64,000 nucleotides of DNA from Gnetum montanum. Taxonomy: Eukaryota; Streptophyta; Gnetopsida; Gnetales; Gnetaceae. Below, piece by piece: positions 48,285-58,549 of the stretch. The stretch's first letter is position 1; every line of letters starts with the position of its first letter. The notes beneath the pieces are model-generated. The model saw only the letters and a program-made list of their open reading frames with translations. It made no database searches and had not been told where the DNA came from. The stretch covers positions 57,378 to 121,377 of the forward strand of contig MNCI01002243.1 of the NCBI GenBank assembly GCA_015680685.1, read 5' to 3'. The position numbers and the translations under genes are program-made.

Positions 48285-49378
48285 GAAGTTCGTTTTGAGC
48301 AATTGGAGGATTAAGCATATTGAGTTCATAGTTATCATTGTATTTACCATTTGCTCAATGCTATTATACAGCTTTGTAATGTTTGTTGCAATAATTGTGC
48401 AATGTATTCCTTCATCAACATATACAAAATATATAAACTTTTATTTTAACTAATTTATGTTTATCAGTATATATTATTTTGAATGCAAATAGTGATGATA
48501 ACTTAAAAAATAAGAAAATAACTAAATTCTACTCATAGCCCATGAAACCACTCCATAAGAGAACTTACGAGTCTACCGTTTGTTGCATTATCTGGAGTCA
48601 AAACCATTGATTCTTTAAAGATTCATCTTTCTTTCTATGTGCAAAGATACAATATGATTTCAGATGCTAAACATCTCCAAAGTAGAATTGCACAGGAATT
48701 TTGTTTTGCACAATTGGAGAATTAGGCATATTGAGTTCACACTTATCGTTGTATTTTGCCTTTTGCTCAATGCTATTATATAGCTCTGTAATGTTTGTTG
48801 CAATAATTATGCGATGTATTCCTTCATCAACATATACGAAATCTATAAACTCTTATTTTAACCAATTTATGTTTACTATTATATATTATTTGGAATGCAA
48901 ATAGTGATAACTTAAAAAATAAAAAATAAAAAATTCTACTCATAGCCCATGAAACCGCTACATAAGAGAGCTTACGAATCTAACATTTGTTGCATTATAT
49001 AGAGTCAAGACCATTTATTATTTAAAGATTCATCCTCCTTTCTATGTGCAAAGATACAAAAGGATTCCAGATGCTAAACATCTCCAAAGTAGAATTGCAC
49101 AAGAAGTTTGTTTTGTGCAATTCAAGGATTAAGCATATTGACTTCACAGGTATCGTTGTATTTTGCCTTTCGCTCAATGCTATTATATAGCTCTGTAATG
49201 TTTATTGCAATAATTGTGCAATGTATTCCTTCATCAACATATACGGAATATATAAAATTTTATTTTAACCAATTTATGTTTACTGGTATATATTATTTGG
49301 AATGCAAATAGTGATGATAACTTAAAAAATAAAAAAAATAATTAAATTCTACTTATAGCCCATGAAACCACTCCACTA
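48165..49378 (+). repeat. Helitron 3' tail, three tandem copies (~408 bp each)
   Basis: tttgttgcattatctagagt-type starts lie at 48168, 48579 and 48986 (spacings 411 and 407 bp). Each copy contains the last helicase codons, the aacatctccaaagtagaatt block, tgtgcaatgtattccttcat and catgaaaccactcca. Copy D at 41.68-42.06 kb has one such unit. The second and third copies have lost the reading frame, so only the first ends the gene. Confidence 0.9.
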
Positions 49379-49813
49379 GCTTATATATATATCTATAAAT
49401 TGGCTTAGATGATTTTTGAAAAAAAATTATGTTAACAAAGCCCGACTACTGGATGAGGTAACAAGATAACAAAAAATAGTATCACTCATCTCTCCTCTAT
49501 TTCTGTACCACTTACCCAATTTAGTTTTACCCTCTTAGTTAAGTTTTCTCTTTCTTTGTTTATTCATGGCATTTTTGAGTAATTCTCAAAAATTCCATTA
49601 ACAAACAAAGAAAGAGAAAAAACACCATGAACAAAGAAAGAAAGAGAAAATTTAACTAAGAGGGTAAAAATAAATTGGGTAAGTGATAAAGAAAAAGAGG
49701 GATGAGTGATTCCATTTTTAGTTATCTTGTTACCTTGTTCAATAGTCAAGCTTCGTTAACATCATTTTTTTAAAAAAAATTATCTTGGCCAATTTATATA
49801 TATATATATAAGC
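49379..49813. mobile_element. Foldback element at the Helitron end, 435 bp
   Basis: It is an almost complete palindrome. The left arm (gcttatatatat...aaattggcttagatgatttt...cccgactactgga...tttctctttctttg) is mirrored by the right arm (caaagaaagaaagagaaaat...caatagtcaagctt...atcttggccaattta...ataagc). The centre lies near 49,595 (ttttgagtaattctcaaaa). TA flanks both ends. It could be a TA-targeting MITE, or the 3' hairpin end of the Helitron, because its last bases complete a CTAG/T terminus. Confidence 0.75.
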
Positions 49814-49816
49814 TAG

Positions 49817-50635
49817 TTTTTAGGATTTTAATGGTAGAAAATCAGGAATTGCGTTATATTGTGGGCCATTCCTTACCAAAAGCTACTTTCTTNCGATTTC
49901 ATACACGAAAGAGCATTTAATTTTTCTGAAATATAGTGTCAGAGCAATAGTTACTTTAAGTTTCTGCCATGTGTAAAGTTCCTCGAAGGGTGCCTATTTA
50001 TACAATGTGCTCAAGTTCTTACCAAACTCTACTTTCCATACTAAAATTGAAAATATTTTTTAATTATGTGCAAATAGTATACACTCCTTATGGGTTGCCG
50101 TTACAAGCAACAATTTAATGTTTGAACACGATCTGTACTTCAACAATTTTAGATTGTTAATGGTGTGTATACAAGTAGAAGTAGATTTATCAAATAGTAT
50201 ACCCAATATCAAACCATGAACATTCATGGTTATGGAATAAAGTCAACATGTTAATAATTAAATCTTTTTATCCCATCACAAGCATCAAAGTGCATGTATT
50301 TTTGATCTATAATATAGGGTCAGAACAAAAAGTACCTTTGTTTTTTAATGGCTTAGTTTTATATGACAAGTTAGCTAAAATTGGCAACAAAAATCAAACA
50401 ATGAAAAATCATGGTTATGATAAAGTTAAGAGGTTTGGAATTAAATTGTTCTCCAATTTTAAACACCAAAGAGCATTTATTTTTTGTTTGAAGTAAAGTG
50501 TTAGAACCAGTGAAACTTTTGGACGATGTCAAACATCTTTGCAAGCTATTTCTAAAAGTATTAATTTTTCTATGCTTATCTAAGTAATGCAATATGACAT
50601 AGTAATCATTTTTACATAGGTTAGGTGTACAAGGA
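49817..50635. repeat. Diverged repeats right of the Helitron array
   Basis: About 49982-50140 is related to 32690-32887. gaaagagcatttaatttttc at 49908 is echoed by caaagagcatttattttttg at 50468. No coding sequence is recognised. A single N lies at 49893. Confidence 0.5.
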
Positions 50636-51448
50636 TGATGAGTGGTGGTGTATCCAACACCCAACCATATGAGATATGAGTGTTTATGCACAATCCCAAT
50701 CAAATTCCATAGACAAGGCAATGTGATTATATTGGTAATTGGTTAAAGTTCGCGATCAATGTCTTCCCATGTAAGTTAGTAAAATCAATGCATATGGTTT
50801 AACTCACGGTGAGGTATATGATATTAATGTTGTATGGGCCAAAGTGCTCCTAATAGAAATAAGCTAAAAGTAAATATTTCTAAAACTAAATGATAGTTAA
50901 ACAAATCTAATCTAGCCTATGCAATGAGTAGCCAGTCTTACTCTTCCGTTCACAACTTGGACTTTGTGAAACTACTACTAGAATTACCAAGTACTTCACT
51001 ACTGGGTGTACCATGTGATAGTACTACTAGGTTACTAAGCAGCTACACTTAAGTATTTGAGATCAATTGTACTCATTCTGCTCAACAACAATAATGGTAA
51101 AGTGCATAAAAAGTAAATTAGTAACTATGAAAATAGTAAACATTAAACTAAATGAAAAATAAATAAAACTATGTGTTGTTGCAATGATGGAAAGTAATCT
51201 CAATCTTTATTTCTAGGCATGCAATGTGTCTAGGTACATCACACTTGAATAAAGACTTTAGTTAATCACTTAACATCACACTATGGGCACACATTACTAA
51301 GTACTAAAATCATGAAAACAAACTAAAAGAGTTTTGTTACTATGTTAACTAATCTCCCTTGATCTTTGTGCCTAAGTGTTTCTTTTATAGGCTAGCATGA
51401 ACACTAATCAATTAGCTGAGATATCGTAGATGCTACATTGCATCTGTT
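50636..51448 (-). repeat. Gypsy LTR, minus orientation, head-to-head with the next LTR
   Basis: It starts (plus strand) TGATGAGTGGTGGTGTATCC, the common LTR end. A minus-strand TATA box lies at 51382-51389, and its surroundings (gcctataaaagaaacacttaggcac on the minus strand) match the LTR at 61.2 kb. No primer site lies to the left, so it is a 3' or solo LTR. The extreme U3 start is lost or merged with the neighbouring LTR. Confidence 0.65.
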
Positions 51449-52346
51449 TGATAAATTCATATTTTTCTTGACCAATGATATCGTAACTACGATATCATAT
51501 CTACAATGTCATATATACAGCATTGTAGCACAAGCTACATCATCGTAGATCCAAAAATCATGGGATGTGTGCAGCCTATAAATACAATAACTAGGCACAT
51601 GGATCCAGATAAATTTTTATTCCATCCTTAGGTAGTCTCATGTAGTTTGTTTTTATAGCTTTAGTGATAAAGTGAATGCCTACAATGTGGTGTAGATTAG
51701 TTGTATAGAATTTTTATTCGAGTGAAGTGTACTTGGGCATAGTTCATGTTTTGAAATAAAGATCAAGATTATTTTTCATCATTGTAGCATCCACTTAGTT
51801 TTACAATTTTACTTGGATAATTTTTACTTTTTTCTTAGTTTAATCATTTACATTTCCAAGTACTCTACTCTCTTGTTCATTAGTAAAGTGGAACAAGTAC
51901 AACTAGTTTCAAATGTTTAAGTGTGATCGTTTGGTAATCCTAGTAGTGTTATTGCTTGGTTTGCCGAGCAGCATAACGCTCGATAACCTAGTAATGGTTA
52001 CATGAGTCCATGATGTGTATGGTAAGCCAAGATTGAATGTTCATTGCTCTAGGCCAGAGTAAATTTACATTACTATCATTACATAGAATTAGAATTAAAT
52101 TTAATTCTCAATTATGTTTATCTCTAGGAGTAATTAGGGCCTAACAACATCAATTATCATATGCTTTGTTTTGGACTAAACTATACATGACAAAGCTACC
52201 ACTAGTCCAAGTGGGAAGACAACATCTTATGATTAATGCTTAATAATCTAAATGCCACAACTAGTCCCATCTACAAAATTCAATTGGATCATGCATGAAC
52301 GCTTGTGATTTTTATGGTTGGATGTAGGGGTACCTACCACTCATCA
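51449..52346 (+). repeat. Gypsy 5' LTR of element 3 (plus orientation)
   Basis: It starts TGATAAATTCATATTTTTC, aligning with the 3' LTR start at 61212 (TGATAAAGTCAAAAATTTT). A TATA box lies at 51577-51584 (gcctataaatac). It ends ...taccactcatca at 52346, followed by a primer site. The U3 has gatatcgtaactacgatatc (51477-51496), a 20-bp palindrome except for its two central bases. Confidence 0.75.
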
Positions 52347-52347
52347 T

Positions 52348-52366
52348 TGGCACCATTGCTAGAAAT
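52348..52366 (+). promoter_or_regulatory. Primer binding site of element 3
   Basis: TGGCACCATTGCTAGAAAT begins two bases after the LTR. It is close to the TGGCGCC(G/A)TTGC sites of Athila/Tat-type Gypsy elements. Confidence 0.65.
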
Positions 52367-52478
52367 GGTGCTAGTTATCTAGACTAGTTATATCATAAAC
52401 GATCATTGTAAACATATTAACAACATATCTTTTAAAAAATATTAATATTATAAGTCACACATGCTATCAAATAAAAGC

Positions 52479-54760
52479 ATGTTTTCTTCACATAATACTA
52501 ATAATGCATCATATGATGAAAACATTAGTAGGAGAAATGACAAGATTTGTATTGAATAAAATTGGAGTGAACAATCACAAGGAAGGATTTTATATGCTCA
52601 TTTAGACCCTTACTGCACTCAAAGACCATGTTCAACTAATGCATACAATCTTAGAGGAGATGGAGTACATCCTAGAATAAGAAGGAATTCAAGGCCTAAG
52701 ACATTTTCCAAACCTAGAAGAGATAAATCAAGGGACCATAAGGGGAGATATAGGAGCCATGGTAATCATCCCAGTTCCCCATCTTCCTCTTCCTCTTCAA
52801 TGTCTAGTTTTGATGAAGATGAATGTAGGTATAGAGATAGTGATACACTAAGGGTTTAAGACGAAGATAAAATAGAAATAGATGAGATCGTCAAAGTGAA
52901 CATAGACAAGATCATCATAATCAAATGAATATAAATAGAAATCATTACCATGACATGTAGGATGATGATGAATCCTTGTCAACTACTAGGAGCATGAGAT
53001 AGGTAATGGAGGTAGTTAGAATACCTCACAAGCTTCAAAGGGAAAGTTTCATTAAAAGGCCTGATATAAATAACATGCCTAAATTTATGGGAGGACATAA
53101 CCTTGATCCACAACATCACTTACACACCTTCCATGATTCCTATGCCTTGCAAAACATTGAGAGTAAGTGGTAAAAGCTTGAGCTCTTTCCTAGAACTCTA
53201 GTTGATGAAGCTAAAAGTTGGTATCAATTGTTGTACCTAGATTCAATCCATCAATGATCCATAATGCTAGAACTCTTCAATGAGAAATATCAAACGTATG
53301 CAAGAGGGTCCAACTTGAGAAAAAAAATCTAAGGATGGAGGCAAGAAAAACATGAATCCTTGGACATGGCCTTGGATATATACTATTTACTACTACATAG
53401 ATGTCTAGGTCATGATTTCTCTTAAAAAGAGTAGCTTTTCCACATCATAGATGAACTTTGTAACCAAACAAGAGAGACCCTTGGGACTTATGCCCAAGGT
53501 CGGTTATTCGAATTAAAAGTCCATCAGATATAAAATCTAGTTGAGTAGGTGGTAAAAGAAGAAGAAGAGCTATGTAAATGAGAGAATGTAGAGAAATATA
53601 ACTGGGACCCAACCCTTCAAAAGAAGAGGATCCATATCTATGATAAGGAAAAAGAGGTAGATCTTGATGAGGTGATTTCACAACAAACCTTGCCAATGCA
53701 AAAGTCTATCACTAAGCTTAAAGCAATGATAGATAAGATGTGGGAGTTGATAAATTAAAAAGGTACAACTTACATGAAAACCTTAGAGGAGAGGGTAACG
53801 AAAAAAGGATCAATTGAGAAAAATAAGAAGAGAAAAAAAACTATAGAAATAGGGAGGAACACTTATCAGTAGAAAGGAAAAATAACTACAGTAGAAGAGG
53901 CTATAGACTCAACCATAGAGGATGATGATAAATGTAACATATGCCAATATGACCATCCAAAGGGCTATTGCCCATTTATGTTACATCTACATGAGTTTGG
54001 AGCTTTTTCTTTGAATTCAAAGTTCATACAAAAGAAAATGCCTAGGAAATTACCTCACTCATAAGGTAATTATAGATAGTACTACAACCAACCATACTAT
54101 TCTAGTGGGACTTCATATCAACCTCAACACTACTATCAACTGCAGTGGCAAAACCCACAGTCATAGGGGATGCCATCAACAAACCAGCAATATGCTTATT
54201 ACTTGCTAGACCCATATGACTACGATGTTCAATAACCTATTTTTAGAAATGGTTCTACTTCATTTACCTTGAATCATTACTATCACTCTCTCAAATATCA
54301 TCAACCCATAACATCTCCTATGGGACCAACATCTCAAACCTCTTATCCTCTACGACATTCTCAATATTCTCATACTTCCCTCCACCATATGTCACCACCA
54401 ACAACACAAGAAGGATTAGCAGCACAACATTAATGAAAGAATTCCACTTGTGCTACAAACATACATGTAAATGATAATGTTAGTAGATCTTAACCACAGT
54501 CTCGAAAATGTCCTTTCTTTAGGACAGTTGCCACACATGAGCACAAAACTCGTAGACCTATTGGCTCATTAAAATCAACACAAGGCCAACCTAGTGCAAC
54601 ATACTTCCTTAGCAAAACATCTCCTAATCCTACACAAGAGCCAACACCCATTATCACTCCAATGGAAAACATAATAGATGAACTTATCACTATGGAGAGA
54701 CAAACAATTTCATGCATTACTACTAAAAAAGAAGGATGTCAAGACGGTCATTACATCAAT
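52479..54760 (+). pseudogene. Gag of element 3 (plus orientation)
   Basis: ATG at 52479 (M-F-S-S-H-N-T-N-N). An Arg/Ser-rich stretch with a Ser run comes next, then the capsid core R-P-D-I-N-N-M-P-K-F-M-G-G, D-P-Q-H-H-L, L-Q-N-I-E-S-K-W, L-F-P-R-T-L, W-Y-Q-L-L, E-K-Y-Q-T-Y and G-T-Y-A-Q-G-R-L-F-E-L. The knuckle C-N-I-C-Q-Y-D-H-P-K-G-Y-C lies at 53933-53971 (CX2CX3HX4C). A Tyr/Gln/Pro/Ser-rich linker follows, then K-C-P-F-F-R-T. About fifteen stops interrupt it. Same architecture as elements 1 and 4, on the opposite strand to element 1. Confidence 0.8.
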
Positions 54761-54889
54761 CCATAATAAGTGTGAAAAACAAGTGTGTGCACAAGAAAGA
54801 GTAGGGGCTACAAAACCAAAAGATATTTAGTGGTCAACAAATAAGAACTTTCAACTATCCAAAACATGCATGGAATAATATGAACCACT

Positions 54890-55772
54890 CATGAATCACA
54901 TTTTTCTCATGCTTCGACGTCGGGTACCCAATGTTGAAACCTCAACATCAAGTATTAAACATTGGAGCCTAGATGTAATGTTAGATTCGGGTATCTGACA
55001 TTGCAAGGTATATATGTTGGCCTATAAATATAGTGCATGGGCTCCCAATTTGGCAATAGTTTTGCATATTTTTTCATAGTTTTGTTAATAGAGTAGCCAA
55101 ATTTCTCCAGTTTTATTTCGTAATCATAGAGAACAATTAGTGAGTGTCCACAAAGTGGATCTAAGTTAATTGTATGAAGTATTATTTGATTGGAAATGTA
55201 CCTGGACATATTCCATGAATGGTAATAAGATCGAGATTGATTCTTATTCATTGCAACACTTTGACTTAGATTAGATTTACTTTCCATGAAATTTTCTTTT
55301 CACATACTTAGTTGATATTTACATTTTCATACATGTTAATTAATTAGGCACATAAGTACGATCACTTCAAGCATGCATATGACTCTTGGTAATCCCAGCA
55401 ATGCTTAACATTTATTAACCTAGCAGCATTGTATGAGTTTAGGATGTGCACGGGAAGTCAGATTAGATACTTATGTTAGGGAAGTTGATTATTAATTAGC
55501 AATTAGATTGGTTGAATTGATTATAAATTAAGTTTCAACCTATTTTTAATTGTAGAATAATAAAATATAAAATAATAAAAATCATATGTCTCACTCTAGA
55601 CTAAACCATACGTGACAAAGCTACCACTAGTCCAAGCGGGAAGATAGTGAGCTGTGATTAAGACACAGAGATCTAGATGTCATAGCTAGTCCCATCCATG
55701 GAATTTGACTAGATTGTATGTGAACACTTATGATTTATATGATTGGGTGTAGGGGTACCTCACCACTCATCA
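54890..55772 (+). repeat. Second Gypsy LTR inside element 3 (solo LTR, plus orientation)
   Basis: TATA box at 55023-55030 (gcctataaatatag). R/U5 blocks match the remnant at 2.8-3.5 kb. It ends ...cctcaccactcatca at 55772 with no primer site after it. The left boundary is approximate. It separates gag from the protease tail of element 3, so it is probably a nested solo LTR of a different subfamily. I could not find a convincing target duplication. Confidence 0.6.
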
Positions 55773-56040
55773 GCCACTTATTAATTCCCATTCTAAGAAA
55801 ATGACCCTAACTAAGAACTTACAAATGGAAGTACTAAACCACAATCATACACCAATAGAAAGAGGAAGGATTTCGATGATAAAAATTCAATAACCATCAT
55901 GATTATATGGGATGATAATAGAAAAATGAAATCACTAAGGATGGTAAGTATGAAACCTCAAGTGTATGATCCAGGGGAACTAGGGTGCATTTTCCGAACA
56001 CTTGCCGATGAGTTTAGTCATGGGGGAGATACCTTATCCT
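55773..56040 (+). pseudogene. Protease-tail remnant of element 3
   Basis: It contains D-E-F-S-H-G-G-D in frame with tttagtcatgggggagat, the same end block as the protease regions of elements 1 and 2 (F-I/S-H-G-G-D-G-H). The protease active site itself is not seen. Confidence 0.5.
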
Positions 56041-58549
56041 AATTTAAGAATTAATAGGTGTTTTTTAATTTTTTGTCTTACAATTATATTTAATTTCTAA
56101 ATTCTTGATATACATTTTCACATTTCTTAATACATTTTTTCATTCTTTTATACTTTTCAGTTTCTTAATAATTTCTCAATTCTTTAACACTTTTCCAAGA
56201 ATAAGGCAAGATTCATTATTTTCGTCTTTTTCCATTTTTACTATCTTTTTTATATTTTTCATACTTTTTTTTCATTTTTCTTTGTAAATATTTTTGATTA
56301 CTAATAAAACACACCAAGAATAAGGCAAGATGTAGTGCAATAAGGTGAAGATTTCTCTATAATATCAATCATAAGGGACTAATTATCTATACAGTGAGAC
56401 CACATCATCTATCCATACATTCCATTAATAAGAGTTCTTACCATGGCCATAATGATATTCTTTCCATCATAAAACTAAGAATAAACCTATGATCATTATG
56501 CTTGGATAGAAAAGTGAAGAACCAAGGGGGAATGAAATGGTGTGGCATTAAGGGAATTTGTGGATTCTTCTAGACTATTGTTTTGAGTTCTATCTTATTG
56601 TTAAGGTTCTATTATATCCTTGTAGATTTAAAGAAAAATGGGAGTAAGAGTTAAATAAGTGTTACCTTAAATGGTTGACATAGAATAAAAATAAAAGAGC
56701 ACATAATAAAATTTTGGGGATTCCACTGAAAACACATGTTACCCATGTTTGAAGGTAGACAACTTCTCAAAAATAAAAATAAAAATAAAGTGCCATGAAT
56801 AAAACTCCTCTCTTGGAAAATACACTAAGTGACAATGCTTCTTGCAACATTGATAGTCTTACAATTGTATTTCCAAGAGATGCAATGATGCGATGTTACT
56901 AGAATATGTTCTAGACTTTGTTTGAATCTTAGACATAAAGGCTAATGATTACCTCAACCATTAATAAAACACAAGGGATCATTCTGCCTATGGCAAGATA
57001 CCTCATGTCCCAAGTTTAGCAATCCCTTCTACAATCCATCCCACCTCACTATATATTTAATCATAACTTGTGGTTTTATATAATATAGTGTTATTCTCTC
57101 AACTTGGTGATACTAAAATGTGTGTTTTTCTATACAAGTATGTCTTACATTCAATTGTTGGAGTACCTAAGGACACTTTTAGACATTGTTATACAAGGGC
57201 ATTAAGGGTTGGAGCCTACTTTGGGGAGGACCCACTTGTATAACTCTTGTATTTCATACTTTCCAAGAAATTCCACATCATTTTGTGCCTTTCAAAACAT
57301 TTAATAAAGTTTAATATCATCTAATAATTTGTCTATGCATCATAAATTCATTACCCATATCTCATCCATACAATACACTTTCATTGTTGAGATTCTTTCT
57401 TTATGAACTTTGAAAGCTAAAATATTTGAAAACTATGCATCATTCATGGCCTATGATCCTTTAGACAAGATTTACACCTTTTAGACATTCTAATTGATTC
57501 ATTTTTTCCTTGAAAAAATTGAAGTTTTTAATGTTGATTCCATAGCTACAATGTCATAGGCACCTACAGTGTATGATCTATAATGTTGCACATATAAAAA
57601 TAGTATATATATGTGTGGGAGTTAGTGAATTTTTTCACATATTCATTTTGTATTAAGAGAATTTTTTGTAGTTTTTCCTCAACCCTCTTGCAAACTAGCT
57701 TTCAAAGGAAATAAATTCACCCTTGTAGCTCCAATTTTCAAAATTCTTAAACCTTGTTAATCTTAAAGTGTTCAATTTAGTCGTGGGAAATGCATTGTGC
57801 AATATAAGCAAATATTTGAAAATTTCAGCAACAAATTCTTAACCTTAGAAGATACTTAAAAGGGTAATTACAAAGAAATAATAATAATATTAACATTAAT
57901 CAATCAAACTAAGGCTAGAAGTATTTAGATCATACTCCTAATAGACCATACCAACTATTTTAGGTCATAATAAGTAAGCAAGTAATAATAAGATCATAAG
58001 TAACTAAATAATATAACATCTAAGGGATTCATTTTTTACAAATTTTTCTAATGTTACAATCATAAGATGATAAGAACTTAATATAACCAAGAGTATGAGA
58101 AAGATTATGAATAATTAAGCACCAATGAAAGCATTTTGGTAATCCTAAGCTCTTGATTAATTGTAGATGGTCTCGAAGAGGATACCAAAAGGAGGACCTT
58201 CACAACCTAGGAGCTATAAAGATGCAACTCCAAGTGTCTCCATTATGGCCCACACTAATTAACAATAGAGAATAGTACTTAGGAAAAACATACCAATTTT
58301 GGTAAAATGAAGAGGCCAATGCAATAGTTAAAATCGAAGGAGTCTCTGTGCCATACTCAGTAGGGAGGACATATAGAAAAAGAAGACAAGGATAGAAGAG
58401 GGGAAACTTTCTAGAACCTAGACAATATAGGGAAGAAGTTGATGGAAGAGTCACCATTTCTTGGAATATGAACTACATCAAGCCACTTTATGATAAATCA
58501 TCAGTTAGCTAAGTTATCATAGATGCTACATCACATCTACTTTTGAACA
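56041..58549. other. AT-rich DNA, no gene recognised
   Basis: The open frame at 56105-56287 is a Phe/Ile/Leu-only translation of T-rich DNA. 57530-57610 has an LTR-like U3 flavour (tagctacaatgtcatag, then catataaaaatag). 58495-58550 (agttatcatagatgctacat) resembles U3 at 51.41 kb. None is firm enough to call. Confidence 0.45.

Larger units (their letters stand above)
32888..49816 (+). mobile_element. Composite head-to-tail Helitron array (~16.9 kb)
   Basis: The left end reads A/TCATTTTGGCCTAGAGGCC and the right end AAGCTAG/T. TC at the 5' end, CTRR at the 3' end and insertion between A and T with no target duplication are the Helitron rules. Inside, the same modules recur in one orientation: M1 (G-rich array starting tcattttggccaagaggcc), M2 (~115-bp minisatellite), M3 (promoter plus Rep N-terminus), coding pieces, a shared 3' tail and a foldback. 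M1 starts occur at 32.89, 34.66, 37.08 and 42.37 kb, so at least four or five truncated units are joined. One unit (42.37-49.82) carries a long Rep/helicase gene. Exact unit boundaries are inferred. Confidence 0.6.

Noticed and set aside
49564-49749. A 61-codon frame with hydrophobic residues on the minus strand
   Set aside because: It lies wholly inside the foldback palindrome and reads T/A-rich repeats. There is no independent coding signal.
56105-56287. A 60-codon Phe/Ile/Leu-rich plus-strand frame that looks like a membrane protein
   Set aside because: It is a translation of a T-rich simple-sequence stretch with no conserved motif.
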